The notes: generated by a model not told the origin, from the letters alone. 64,000 nt of DNA from Methanofollis tationis (GCF_013377755.1 NZ_JABXWR010000001.1:1871104-1935103), one strand, 5' to 3'. Numbered from the stretch's first letter, positions 51,339 to 59,792 are shown. A program made the numbers and translations.

Positions 51339-52592
51339 TCAGCCCTGGGCCTGCGGCAGGATCAGTTTCACCTTGATGATCCTCCTGCCCCGCATCTGCA
51401 CGACGGCGAGGGTAATGCCGTCATCGAGTTTGACGACCTCGCCCCTGAGCGGGATGTGGCCGAGCGTGGTGAAGAGCAGGCCGCCGACGGTCTCGTAGGA
51501 TTCGCCGATTGGGAGGGCGATCCCGAGTTCCTCGTTGAGGTGCTCGACCCAGACCTGGGCGTCGACCATGTACACCCCCTCGCCAAGCTTCTGTATGGTG
51601 GGTTCCTCCTCGTCGAACTCGTCCAGGATCTCGCCGACCAGCTCCTCCAGGATATCCTCGACGGTGACCACGCCGGCAAACCCGCCGTACTCGTCGAGGA
51701 CGATGACCATATGCACCTTGCGCACCTGCATCTCCTTGAGGAGTTCGTCGATCATCTTGGACTCGGGGATGAAATAGGCGTCATGCATCATCTCCCTGAT
51801 CGTGGCCTCTTTCTTCGAGAACTCTGCGGCGAAGACGTCCTTTATGTTGAGGACGCCGACTATGTTGTCGATCTGGTCGTGATAGACCGGGATGCGGGAG
51901 AGTCCGGTCTCGTTGAAGAGTGTGATTGCATTTTCCAGCGAACTGGTGTCCTCTATCAGCACCACATCCACGCGAGGGGTCATGATCTCCCGTGCGGTGG
52001 TGTCGCCGAACTTGAAGACCGAATAGAGCATCTGCCGCTCTTCCTCCTCGATCGTCCCCTCTTCTTCGCCGACATCGATCCACTCCTTGATCTCCTCCTC
52101 GGTGATCGAGGGCTCGGCGACGCCGGTCCTGAGGGAGAAGCGCTCGCCGAGGCGGTCGTAGACCCAGAGGATCGGCATGAGCGCCCGTGCCAGTATGAGG
52201 ATCACCGGGGCGGTGAAAAGAGCGAGGCGGTCGGTGTAGCGCGAGGCATAGGTCTTGGGTCCGATCTCGCCGAAGATCAGCATCAGGATCACGACCAGGC
52301 CGGTGGCGATCCCGACCCCCGCGTCGCCGAACCGTTCGATGGCGATTGCGGTGGCGATCGACGCCGCCGCGACATTGACGACGTTGTTGCCGATGAGAAT
52401 GGTGATCAGGATATGTTCGGGATATTCTTTCAGTTTCGCCAGCGCTTCGGCTCCTTTTCTTCCCTCGTTGACAAGGGTTCTGACCTTGGCCTTGGTGATC
52501 GATATGAGGGCCACTTCAGAACTGGAGAAAAAACCTGAGAGGATCAGACAGACGACGAACAGGCCAATAAGAAAGATCTCGTCTGGTGTCAT
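51339..52592 (-). CDS. CNNM/CorC-type membrane protein (DUF21-CBS-CorC_HlyC)
   Basis: A 417-residue protein with an N-terminal DUF21 membrane domain of three to four helices (FLIGLFVVCLILSGFFSSSEVAL ...), a CBS pair (REIMTPRVDVVLIEDTSSLENAI and the second starting near MMHDAYFIPESKMIDELL) and a C-terminal CorC_HlyC domain (EELVGEILDEFDEEEPTIQKLGEGVYMVDA). Relatives are implicated in magnesium/cobalt efflux or Na+-coupled Mg2+ handling. ATG 52592 fits the family start; a TTG at 52625 would add 11 residues. Confidence 0.9.
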   Translation of the reverse strand: MTPDEIFLIGLFVVCLILSGFFSSSEVALISITKAKVRTLVNEGRKGAEALAKLKEYPEHILITILIGNNVVNVAAASIATAIAIERFGDAGVGIATGLVVILMLIFGEIGPKTYASRYTDRLALFTAPVILILARALMPILWVYDRLGERFSLRTGVAEPSITEEEIKEWIDVGEEEGTIEEEERQMLYSVFKFGDTTAREIMTPRVDVVLIEDTSSLENAITLFNETGLSRIPVYHDQIDNIVGVLNIKDVFAAEFSKKEATIREMMHDAYFIPESKMIDELLKEMQVRKVHMVIVLDEYGGFAGVVTVEDILEELVGEILDEFDEEEPTIQKLGEGVYMVDAQVWVEHLNEELGIALPIGESYETVGGLLFTTLGHIPLRGEVVKLDDGITLAVVQMRGRRIIKVKLILPQAQG

Positions 52593-52684
52593 CGCCGCCA
52601 CGCCGGGCTCCGGCTTGTATTCCAACTATCGTTCATAAATGTTTGTTAATTGGCGTTTGTGTTGAGAGGTATTAAATCCAGCGT

Positions 52685-53506
52685 TCAGGAAAGGCAGCCT
52701 TCGAGGAAGGTACGCTCGTCCTGCAGGAGGCTGATCTTCTCCTCCAGGGAGAGAGGGTGCGCAAAATTCCGGTCCTCGATCTCGAGGGTGAGGCAGCCGT
52801 CGTAGCCGGCGCGGGAAAGAGCGCGGACGATGGCGGCAGCGGCTCTGCTTCCCATGACCGGGAGGTGCATTTTTCCGTTTTCGACCACGCTCAGGTGGAC
52901 GTTTGCAATGCGGTCGATGCAGAGATCGATGTACCGGTATACCTCTCCTGTGGAGAGGCTCATCGCATGGGCGACGTCGAGGGTGAAATCGAGCCAGGGG
53001 TTGGCGTCGAGCACCTCCCGCACCCCTTCGGGCGTGCAGAGGAGGGAGTTCACCTTCGGCTCCATGTTCTCGATCGCTACCCGCACCCGCCTGCCTTTTG
53101 CGGCCTCATGGAGCCTGGCGAGGTAGATCTCGAAGCGCTCATAGTCGTAGGCGCTCGGGGTTCTCTTTGCGGTCCTCCGGCCCGGGTGCACCGTCACCAC
53201 CGTTGCGCCTGCTTCTTCGGCGAGGGCGACGGCCTCGACGGCGTACTGCTGGGAGGCGGCGGCCACCCGCGGGTTGATGGAGCAGGGGTTGAGATCGAGG
53301 ACCGGCGCATGGACGGTGATCGGGGCGAGGGATGGGTGGGCGTGGACGGCGGCGTTGAGGTCGCCGGTCGGGAGGTCGCGGAGCCAGAAATGGGGTGTCT
53401 CTATCCAGAACTCGATGCCGGTAAGGCCTGCTTCGTCGACTGATGCAAATATTTCGTCGATGGGATATTCATGAAAGAACATGCTCGATACGGCGAGACG
53501 GACCAT
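52685..53506 (-). CDS. sugar phosphate isomerase/epimerase (xylose isomerase-like TIM barrel)
   Basis: A 273-residue AP endonuclease-2/xylose isomerase-like barrel with metal ligands spread on the strands: EFWIETPHF, VVTVHPGRR, VAIENMEPK, FTLDVAHAM, NVHLSV and LEIEDRNF. No specific substrate signature is visible; the family includes endonuclease IV, but the lengths of the loops fit archaeal sugar-phosphate epimerase-like proteins. It is divergent from xseA with 41 bases between starts. Confidence 0.85.
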   Translation of the reverse strand: MVRLAVSSMFFHEYPIDEIFASVDEAGLTGIEFWIETPHFWLRDLPTGDLNAAVHAHPSLAPITVHAPVLDLNPCSINPRVAAASQQYAVEAVALAEEAGATVVTVHPGRRTAKRTPSAYDYERFEIYLARLHEAAKGRRVRVAIENMEPKVNSLLCTPEGVREVLDANPWLDFTLDVAHAMSLSTGEVYRYIDLCIDRIANVHLSVVENGKMHLPVMGSRAAAAIVRALSRAGYDGCLTLEIEDRNFAHPLSLEEKISLLQDERTFLEGCLS

Positions 53507-53547
53507 GGTATCAGGTTGATATAGGACGCCGACGCACGATAAATTCA

Positions 53548-54789
53548 ATGGGTCTGTTCCCGGGTCTGCCGGTCGACGGGCAGGCGGCGGTCCTCACGGT
53601 CGCCGAGGTGACCGGGATCATCAGGGGTGCGCTCGACATCCCGGCTCTGGCGGGCTGCTGGGTGCGCGGGGAGGTTACTGGCTGCAAACGGAGCGCAGCC
53701 GGCCATTTTTTCTTCTCTCTCTCCGAAACGAGGGGCGGGAAGAGTGCGGTGATCCCGGCGGTGATGTTCAGGGGGAACGCCGCCGCCCTCCCGTTCGACC
53801 CTGCCGACGGCATGGATGTGCTGGCGTTCGGGACCGTGGACTTCTATGAGGCGCAGGGGAAGTGCCAGCTCTATGTCGAGGACCTGCGCCGCGCCGGGGA
53901 GGGGGAAAAGCACCTCCTCGTCGAGCGCTGGAAGAAGGAACTCGCCGCCGAGGGGCTCTTCGATCCTGGCAGAAAAAAGGGCGTGCCCGCCTTCCCGCGG
54001 CGGATTGCCGTGGTCACCTCGGCGACGGGCGCCGTGCTGCACGACATCACAAATGTCCTCTCCCGCCGCTACCCGGTGGAGGTCATCCTCTCGCCGACGG
54101 CGGTGCAGGGCGATCTCGCCCATATCGAGATCGCCGCGGCGATCGGACGCGCCGACGGGCTGGCCGACGTGATGATCGTCGGACGCGGTGGGGGGAGCTT
54201 CGAGGACCTCTTCCCGTTCAACCGGCCAGAGGTGGTGCGGGCGATCGCCGCCTGCACGACGCCGGTGATCAGCGCCGTCGGTCATGAGGTGGACACCACC
54301 CTTGCCGACCTCGCCGCCGATCTGCGGGCGCCGACACCCTCTGCCGCGGCTGAACTCGCCGTCCCTGACCGCGCCGACCTTCTTGCGGGGCTCGGGCGAG
54401 ACAGGGTGCGGCTTTCCGATGGCATGTTCAGGCAGATCGAGCGTCGACGGGATGAACTCGAAAATCTCCGCCTGCGCCTGAGGCCTGATCGATACCGGCG
54501 GCGGATCGCCGAGCAGCGGCAGGGTCTTTCCGACCTCGAGGAGCGGATCGTGCGGGGATGTATGCAGGGTGTCGAGCGCCGCGGCCTTGCCCTCTCTGAG
54601 ATGAAGGCAAGGCTCAGGGCAGACAACCCCTTTGCCCCGCTGCAGCGCGGTTACGCTCTCGCCACAAAGAGCGGGGCGGTGGTCGGATCGGTGCGCGGCC
54701 TCCTGCCCGGCGACCGGATCGCCCTGCGGCTTGCCGACGGCGGGTGCACGGTTGTTGTGGAGGATGTGTATGATGCAGAAGACCTATGA
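53548..54789 (+). CDS. xseA: exodeoxyribonuclease VII large subunit
   Basis: A 413-residue XseA: N-terminal OB fold (TVAEVTGIIRGALDIPALAGCWVRGEVTG), catalytic domain with RIAVVTSATGAVLHDITNVLSRRYPVEV, MIVGRGGGSFEDLFPFN, ISAVGHEVDTTLADLAADLRAPTPSAAAEL and a C-terminal coiled-coil. Exonuclease VII is a bacterial enzyme that degrades single-stranded DNA from both ends; its presence in methanogens implies transfer from bacteria. The small subunit follows with 20 bases of overlap. Confidence 0.95.
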   Translation: MGLFPGLPVDGQAAVLTVAEVTGIIRGALDIPALAGCWVRGEVTGCKRSAAGHFFFSLSETRGGKSAVIPAVMFRGNAAALPFDPADGMDVLAFGTVDFYEAQGKCQLYVEDLRRAGEGEKHLLVERWKKELAAEGLFDPGRKKGVPAFPRRIAVVTSATGAVLHDITNVLSRRYPVEVILSPTAVQGDLAHIEIAAAIGRADGLADVMIVGRGGGSFEDLFPFNRPEVVRAIAACTTPVISAVGHEVDTTLADLAADLRAPTPSAAAELAVPDRADLLAGLGRDRVRLSDGMFRQIERRRDELENLRLRLRPDRYRRRIAEQRQGLSDLEERIVRGCMQGVERRGLALSEMKARLRADNPFAPLQRGYALATKSGAVVGSVRGLLPGDRIALRLADGGCTVVVEDVYDAEDL

Positions 54790-54955
54790 GGAACTGATAA
54801 CTGAATTAAAAGAGATCCTGCGGACGATCGAGGACAACGACACCGGGCTTGAGGAGAGCATCGCCCTCTTCAAGAGGGGCGAAGCCCTGATCCGGGAATG
54901 CGAACGCCTCCTCGCCGAGGCCGAGTTGACGATTGCCACCCTCACTCAGGAATAG
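54770..54955 (+). CDS. xseB: exodeoxyribonuclease VII small subunit
   Basis: A 61-residue helical subunit: TYEELITELKEILRTIEDNDTGLEESIALFKRGEALIRECERLLAEAE, the XseB signature LE.S..LFKRG. Several XseB chains wrap one XseA. GGAGG at 54759-54763 makes the ATG at 54770 best placed; ATGs at 54764 and 54773 are alternatives. Its 3' end overlaps the DUF371 gene by 14 bases. Confidence 0.94.
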   Translation: MMQKTYEELITELKEILRTIEDNDTGLEESIALFKRGEALIRECERLLAEAELTIATLTQE

Positions 54956-55370
54956 AGGCCTCGATCTCGACGACGAGATCGGCCCCTCCGGCGAGGAGTT
55001 CGATCAGGCGGCGATCGATGGTCCGCGCCACGGTGTCCGATCCGACGGCGACCGTTCTGCCGCATACGAAGGCGCTCCGCCGCCAGACCAGGTCGGTTGG
55101 GTGGTCGAGGGTGAGACCGGCGCTGCCCCGCGATATGACGACCGCCTCGATCCTGTCTACGCTCAGGCGCGTGGTGACGATCGCACGGTCGTCGGCGAGC
55201 AGGGTTTTCAGGTCGGGATTGAGGTCGGAAGCCCCCCGGTCCGCGCAGACCCCGATGATGCAGTCGCCGGCCGGAGAGAGCGAGGGCTCAGTCGTCACCT
55301 CGAAGGTGGTGGGGTGGAGGGCCCGCACATTCGGATGACCTGAACAGTGGATGACGTCCCGTGCCTTCAT
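54942..55370 (-). CDS. DUF371 family protein
   Basis: A 142-residue archaeal protein: MKARDVIHCSGHPNVRALHPTTFEVTTEP, CIIGVCADRGASDL, and late SDTVARTIDRRLIELL. The DVIHCSGHPNVRALHPTTFEVT start is a hallmark of DUF371, found across euryarchaea and structurally a small beta-rich fold. The conserved His, Cys and Asp residues could bind metal or an RNA base; function unknown. Divergent from the following zinc-ribbon gene with a 30-base gap. Confidence 0.88.
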   Translation of the reverse strand: MKARDVIHCSGHPNVRALHPTTFEVTTEPSLSPAGDCIIGVCADRGASDLNPDLKTLLADDRAIVTTRLSVDRIEAVVISRGSAGLTLDHPTDLVWRRSAFVCGRTVAVGSDTVARTIDRRLIELLAGGADLVVEIEASIPE

Positions 55371-55400
55371 CTTAAATATCTATGTACGCTATTCTATACA

Positions 55401-55973
55401 ATGTACATCACCACCATCTGCCCGCAGTGCGGCGAGGAGAGCGATCATGAGGTGCTCAAGGAGAGCGGGGACCTCCTGGTCCGCTGCACCGCGTGCGGGG
55501 CAGTCCATCATATCCCGATACCGAAGGAAAATCTCCTTACCGTGAAGGCGATCGTGAGCCGAGAAGCCTCGTCTGAGGTCTGCACCGTCGAACTCCTTGA
55601 GGAGGATATCGTCTCGGTGGGCGACTATATGGTGGCAGACTGCGGCGACGAAGGGCTGTCGGTCGAGGTGACCTCGATCGAGTCCGGGGACAAAAGGGTT
55701 GAAAGGGCCTCCGCACCCGAGATATCGGCCCTCTGGACGCGGGTGATCGAGGAGGTCGTCGTCCGCGCCTCGGTCCATAAGGGCTGGAAGACCTATCCAC
55801 TCTACAAACTCTGCGACGGCGAGGAGCCTTTCGCCGTGGACGGCGTGTACACCTTTGGAAACGTCCGCTTCAGGATCTCCCATATCAAGATGCGGGAGGG
55901 GCAGGTGCTCAGGAAGGAAGGGTGGAAGACCGTGGCAAAAAAAATCAAGCGGATCTACGGGGCCCGCTTATAG
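55401..55973 (+). CDS. HVO_0476-type zinc-finger protein
   Basis: A 190-residue archaeal protein with an N-terminal zinc ribbon (TTICPQCGEESDHEVL and VRCTACGAVHHIPIP), then a strand-rich region (SREASSEVCTVELLEEDIVSVGDYMVAD) and a basic C-terminus GWKTVAKKIKRIYGARL. It matches the HVO_0476 family of haloarchaea and methanogens, suspected to bind RNA or DNA. ATTCTATACA just upstream is a possible TATA region; the ATG is nearly leaderless. Confidence 0.85.
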   Translation: MYITTICPQCGEESDHEVLKESGDLLVRCTACGAVHHIPIPKENLLTVKAIVSREASSEVCTVELLEEDIVSVGDYMVADCGDEGLSVEVTSIESGDKRVERASAPEISALWTRVIEEVVVRASVHKGWKTYPLYKLCDGEEPFAVDGVYTFGNVRFRISHIKMREGQVLRKEGWKTVAKKIKRIYGARL

Positions 55974-56228
55974 ATACTTTTTTATCGCATTCTCCAGCGT
56001 TTCCCGGTGCATGACGCCTTCGAAGTGCTCCCTGACCGCACCATCGACGATGACGAGGATGGTCGGCGTCACCTTCAGGCCGTAGGCGGCGATATCGTCG
56101 GGGTGTTCGAGGGCATCCATCTCCTCGATGGTGACCCCGAGTTCATTTTCCACCTGCCGGTTGATGGGCTCCTGCTCCATGCACCCCATGCAGCCTTCCT
56201 GGTAATAGCAGAGGATCCGTACTGGCAT
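55968..56228 (-). CDS. small thioredoxin/glutaredoxin-like protein
   Basis: An 86-residue thioredoxin-fold protein: RILCYYQEGCMGCMEQEPINRQVENE with a CMGC active site, VTPTILVIVDGAVREHFEGV with the cis-proline (TPT) and a terminal helix. Methanogens use several such minimal thioredoxins for disulfide exchange. Its gene overlaps the zinc-finger gene end by 6 bases on the other strand and is 40 bases from the FKBP-like gene. Confidence 0.9.
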   Translation of the reverse strand: MPVRILCYYQEGCMGCMEQEPINRQVENELGVTIEEMDALEHPDDIAAYGLKVTPTILVIVDGAVREHFEGVMHRETLENAIKKYL

Positions 56229-56268
56229 GGGTAAAAAGAAGGAGGGGCGGTATAAATACCCACCGGGT

Positions 56269-56973
56269 TTACGCCTGCGCGATGCTCAGGACCTTCACTT
56301 CGGCTGTTGAATACCCGAAGTTGACCAAAAGCGTGTCGTTCGTCTTTCCGGTAATCGTGCCGACGCGGATATAGGAGATCTCGTTCTCCGGGTCGGTGAA
56401 GATCGTCGGATCGTCGGTGATCGTCATGGCGATGGTGAAGCGGTCGCCGACCTGCGACTCGGTGAAGTTGATGCCCATCTGGTCGGCGCTGGTAGCGCTC
56501 ATCTGCTGGGGGAGATCCGAGAGGGTGAGCGGGATCGTCTTCGACTCCTGCTCATGCATCCCGAGGATGCCGTTTGTGAGGTCGGTCACGTCAGACTCAA
56601 GGAGGGCGAAATCTGCGGTTGTGCCGTCCGGCAGGTAGATGGGTACGGCCGTTACGCGGGAGGAGGCGTTTGCCCCGCCGACGAGACTCATCTGGGAGGT
56701 CAGAAAGCTCACGTCGCCGCTGTTGTAGGTGTCGACAAGGACGATCTGGCTTGTGGTGAGCACCGCCACACCGGCGGCGTCCCTGATCGTGTAGTCGATG
56801 ATGGCGGAATCTCCTGGCTTTACGCTCTTGAATATGCCCATCGCCGGGGCGAGATACGAGCCCACCATGGCGATGGCAAAGAGGACGCCGAAGACCAGCA
56901 TGATAAGCTGGGTCCTCGTCCTCTTTCCCGAACTCTTTGTTTCGGGGGTGCGTTTCTGAGGCTTTGCAACCAT
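56269..56973 (-). CDS. membrane-anchored FKBP-like peptidyl-prolyl isomerase
   Basis: A 234-residue protein with a basic, serine/threonine-rich cytoplasmic N-terminus (1-22), one anchor helix (about 23-46, LIMLVFGVLFAIAMVGSYLA) and an extracytoplasmic FKBP-type domain (VKPGDSAIIDYTIRDAAGVAVLTT ... LTNGILGMHEQESKTIPLTLSDL, VGDRFTIAMTITDD). The FKBP core with an insert-in-flap is like SlyD-type archaeal isomerases. It faces the outside, so a role in folding surface or secreted proteins is likely. Divergent from hsp20. Confidence 0.85.
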   Translation of the reverse strand: MVAKPQKRTPETKSSGKRTRTQLIMLVFGVLFAIAMVGSYLAPAMGIFKSVKPGDSAIIDYTIRDAAGVAVLTTSQIVLVDTYNSGDVSFLTSQMSLVGGANASSRVTAVPIYLPDGTTADFALLESDVTDLTNGILGMHEQESKTIPLTLSDLPQQMSATSADQMGINFTESQVGDRFTIAMTITDDPTIFTDPENEISYIRVGTITGKTNDTLLVNFGYSTAEVKVLSIAQA

Positions 56974-57028
56974 TATGTATTCAATGGTATCCTGAACCCA
57001 TAAGGACTCTGGTTCGAGATATCCGAAA

Positions 57029-57040
57029 TTTTTATATTTG
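57029..57040 (+). promoter_or_regulatory. TATA box of hsp20
   Basis: ATTTTTATATTT sits about 68 bases ahead of the hsp20 ATG; the transcription start expected some 25 bases downstream would fall at about 57060, right at the palindrome described separately. Confidence 0.55.
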
Positions 57041-57061
57041 TGATATGTTTACTCTCTGTTA

Positions 57062-57079
57062 GTGTCCGGTTCCGGACAC
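57062..57079. promoter_or_regulatory. 18-bp perfect palindrome at the hsp20 transcription start
   Basis: GTGTCCGGTTCCGGACAC has 8-bp perfect arms and a TT centre, centred about 26 bases upstream of the hsp20 ATG and about 30 past the TATA box. A repressor bound here would block initiation, as Phr does at archaeal heat-shock promoters, though this sequence differs from the Phr site I know. GGGAGATGAG (57081-57090) next to it is the Shine-Dalgarno. Confidence 0.6.
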
Positions 57080-57096
57080 CGGGAGATGAGACTGAA

Positions 57097-57561
57097 ATGG
57101 TACGGAGAGGTGGATTTCATTCGTTCTGGAGCGATTTCGACGAGATGATGAACGAGATGCGGGCCGAGATGGAGGGCCGGTTCCAGTCCATGCTGGCCGA
57201 TACCGGCGCAGGCAGGTACCTCCCCGCGCTCCGCACCGAGGGGCCGCGGGTGGACGTCTGCGCCCATGAAGACGAGGTGGTCGTGGTCGCTGACCTGCCG
57301 GGCGCCGAGAAAGAAGACATTTCTCTGCGGCTTGTCACACCGCGGATCCTTGAGATCTCCGCCGTGCAGAAAGGTGAGAAGGAAGACTCTGAAGAGGGCT
57401 ATTATGTCCGCGAGCGGGTGTACGGCAGGATGAAGCGGATGATCGCCCTGCCGGTGGACGTGAAAGAGGAAGAGGCCCATGCCAGCTTCAAGAACGGTGT
57501 TTTAGAAGTCCGCTTGAAGAAGGCCGAGGCTCAGAAGGGATCGGTCATCTCTATCGAGTGA
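57097..57561 (+). CDS. hsp20: Hsp20 family small heat-shock protein
   Basis: A 154-residue small heat-shock protein: N-terminal arm (FHSFWSDFDEMMNEMRAEMEGRF), alpha-crystallin core (PRVDVCAHEDEVVVVADLPGAEKEDISLRLV ... YYVRERVYGRMKRMIALPVDVKEEEAHASFKNGVLEVRLKK) with the conserved A.F.NGVLEV strand, and a short tail with VISIE (I.I-like). It prevents aggregation of unfolding proteins. Start supported by GGGAGATGAG. Alone in its operon with its own operator-like palindrome. Confidence 0.95.
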   Translation: MVRRGGFHSFWSDFDEMMNEMRAEMEGRFQSMLADTGAGRYLPALRTEGPRVDVCAHEDEVVVVADLPGAEKEDISLRLVTPRILEISAVQKGEKEDSEEGYYVRERVYGRMKRMIALPVDVKEEEAHASFKNGVLEVRLKKAEAQKGSVISIE

Positions 57562-57572
57562 GGGCCCTCCTC

Positions 57573-57578
57573 TTTTTT
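57573..57578 (+). terminator. T-tract after hsp20
   Basis: Six T residues follow an AGGGCCCT self-complementary word (57561-57568) immediately after the hsp20 stop; a plausible terminator for the single-gene transcript. Confidence 0.5.
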
Positions 57579-57638
57579 CTTCAGGGTTGCCCGCCCCTCC
57601 GCGATTTCTCCGGCCGGACGGGTGTTCCTTTTCTCCAA

Positions 57639-57650
57639 AAGTATATATGT
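57639..57650 (+). promoter_or_regulatory. TATA box of CBS-ParB gene
   Basis: AAGTATATATGT lies about 35-45 bases upstream of the ATG cluster at 57685, giving a short leader. Confidence 0.5.
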
Positions 57651-57684
57651 ATCGAATCCTTCAAGTAGCGTTGGTCAAAACAAG

Positions 57685-58479
57685 ATGATGATGGACAAAA
57701 AACGGGTCAAAGATTACATGACCTACGATGTCGTCACGGTGGACGTGCAGGCGACCGGGTGCGATGTCATTGAAAAGATCCAGAAGACAAAGCACGACGG
57801 TTTTCCGGTTGTGAATGACCAGAAAGAGGTTGTAGGATATATTTCGGCACGGGATCTTCTTGCTGTCCATCCGGGGACGCCGGTCGAGCGGATCATGAGC
57901 CGCCACCTCATCGTCGCCGACCCTGAGATGAGCATCAACGACGCCGCACGGGTGATCTTCAGGTCGGGCATCCAGAAACTGCCGGTGGTGGACGAGACCA
58001 ACCGTCTCATCGGGATCATCTCGAATGCCGACGTGATCAGGTCGCAGATCGAGCACGTCTCCCCTGAAAAGGTCTACAACTTCATGGACATCCTCCGGCG
58101 CCTTCACGGGATCGAGCCGACGGTCAAACGGGGATACGTCCCGATTGACGAACTCCTCCCCACGCAGGCGCGGATCTACGAGGACGAGCTCGAAGGACGG
58201 ATCTACGAGATCAAGAAGGGGCTTGCCGAACCGCTGATCGTGGTGAAGCGCCCGGGGCGGTATATCCTGGTCGACGGTCACCACCGGGCGATCGCGGCGA
58301 AGCGGCTTGGATACAAAACGCTCGACGCCTATATCATCCTGATCGCGGAGAACCTGGAGCTCGGCATGGAACGAACAGCGCAGGCGCAGAACCTCAGGAC
58401 CCTCGACGACATCAAGGTCATGGATTATGCCCGCCACCCGCTCGTCGCCATCACTCACAGGCTTGTGCGGCAGAACTAG
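57685..58479 (+). CDS. CBS-pair protein with ParB-like nuclease domain
   Basis: A 264-residue fusion: two CBS motifs (about 6-60 and 68-122, VKDYMTYDVVTVDVQATGCDVIEKI and VERIMSRHLIVADPEMSINDA) followed by a ParB/sulfiredoxin-like N-terminal domain (about 145-235) with the phosphate-binding GHHRAIAAKRLG in GRYILVDGHHRAIAAKRLG. CBS domains likely sense adenosine nucleotides; the ParB-like part may be a nucleotide- or DNA-acting domain. Methanogens encode several such proteins of unknown role. Three consecutive Met codons make the exact start uncertain. Confidence 0.88.
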   Translation: MMMDKKRVKDYMTYDVVTVDVQATGCDVIEKIQKTKHDGFPVVNDQKEVVGYISARDLLAVHPGTPVERIMSRHLIVADPEMSINDAARVIFRSGIQKLPVVDETNRLIGIISNADVIRSQIEHVSPEKVYNFMDILRRLHGIEPTVKRGYVPIDELLPTQARIYEDELEGRIYEIKKGLAEPLIVVKRPGRYILVDGHHRAIAAKRLGYKTLDAYIILIAENLELGMERTAQAQNLRTLDDIKVMDYARHPLVAITHRLVRQN

Positions 58480-59654
58480 GAGCCCTCACACCGCAGATCA
58501 TATTTTTCATTGAGCAGGTGCTCCTTGACCACGGAGCCGTCAGGCACGATCACCTCGGGCCACAGCCGCGTTCCCGAGTGGATGGTGACGTTGTTCTGGA
58601 TGACCACTCTCGGGCCGATGACCGTATCGTTCTCGATGGAGCCGTTGTCCCCGATGATCGTGTCGTTGTCGATGATCGCCCCTGAGACCGTGGTGCGGTT
58701 GCCGATGACCACCTGGTTGTAGATCGAGGAGGAGAAGATCTTTGCATTGCTCTTGATCACGCAGTCTTCACCGATGCTTGTGTACGGGCCGATCAGGACA
58801 TTGCTCTCGATGGTGGTGCCGCGCCCGATCGAGACCGGGCCGATGATCTGGGAGTTGGTGCCCAGGGAGAGGGAGCCGCCGAGGGAGACCGGGCCGATGA
58901 TCTTTGCTCCCTTGACATGAAGGTCGCCGGCGATGTTCGTCGTCGTGATCTCCTGCAGTTTCCAGCGCTCGGCCTGCCGCAGGGAGCGCGGGCTGCCGAC
59001 GTCGGTCCAGTTGCCGCGGGCAAGCCAGCCCTTGATTGTTCTCCCTTCGGCGAGGAGGCGGGGAAAGACGTCCCGTGCGAAGTCCACCTTCTCCCCGGCT
59101 GGTATATAGTCGAAGATCTCGGGGTTGCAGACGTACATCCCGGTCGAGGCGAGGTTCGAGAAGATCTCGCCAGGGCCGGGCTTTTCCTTGAAGCGCTTGA
59201 TCGCGTAGGTGACGTCGATCTCGGCGATGCCGTACTCCGAGGGGTCGTCGATGGAGATGAGTCCGATGGTGGCGACTGCGTCGCTTTTTAAGTGTTCACG
59301 ATAGAATTCGAGGAGGTTTAAGTCTGCCACGTGGTCGCCCCCGACGATCAGGAAGGGTGTGCCGTTGAGGAACTGCTGCGCGTTTTTGACGCTGCCGGCG
59401 GTGCCGAGTTTGACGTCCTCGTGGACGTAGGTGATCTCGGCGCCGAAGAGTGATCCGTCGCCGAGGGCCTGCTCGATGTCGTCCCCCTTATAGCCGAGGG
59501 TGACCACCATCTCGGTGAAGCCGAGGTCGGCGAGGTGGGTGACCAGGTGGGTGATCGACGGCCGGTTCACGATTGGAATGCAGGGTTTTGGGCGTTCAAA
59601 GGTGAGGGGGCGCAGGCGCGTGCCTTCGCCGCCGCACATGATGCAGACCTTCAT
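58476..59654 (-). CDS. glmU: bifunctional sugar-1-phosphate nucleotidylyltransferase/acetyltransferase (GlmU-like)
   Basis: A 392-residue protein: N-terminal nucleotidyltransferase (VCIMCGGEGTRLRPLTFERPKPCIPIVN with the GxGTRLRPLT signature and KP, VVTLGYKGDDIEQAL, VGGDHVADLNL) and C-terminal left-handed beta-helix of hexapeptide repeats (about 255-385, for example IGPVSLGGSLSLG, IGRGTTIESNVLIG, IGDNGSIENDTVIG). In archaea such enzymes make UDP-GlcNAc or dTDP/UDP-glucose; the second domain may acetylate amino sugar-1-phosphates. Convergent with the CBS-ParB gene, 4-base overlap. Confidence 0.9.
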   Translation of the reverse strand: MKVCIMCGGEGTRLRPLTFERPKPCIPIVNRPSITHLVTHLADLGFTEMVVTLGYKGDDIEQALGDGSLFGAEITYVHEDVKLGTAGSVKNAQQFLNGTPFLIVGGDHVADLNLLEFYREHLKSDAVATIGLISIDDPSEYGIAEIDVTYAIKRFKEKPGPGEIFSNLASTGMYVCNPEIFDYIPAGEKVDFARDVFPRLLAEGRTIKGWLARGNWTDVGSPRSLRQAERWKLQEITTTNIAGDLHVKGAKIIGPVSLGGSLSLGTNSQIIGPVSIGRGTTIESNVLIGPYTSIGEDCVIKSNAKIFSSSIYNQVVIGNRTTVSGAIIDNDTIIGDNGSIENDTVIGPRVVIQNNVTIHSGTRLWPEVIVPDGSVVKEHLLNEKYDLRCEGS

Positions 59655-59792
59655 AGAGAATAGTGGCGTGCGTTGGGATTTTAATTTGTGGGGAGTAGAG
59701 CGTGGTCGTTGACGTCTGGTGCAGGGGGAGCGTGTCCTGTCTGAGGGGCGACGGGCACAAAGGCTATCTATGCACCGGGCAAGGATCCTGCG

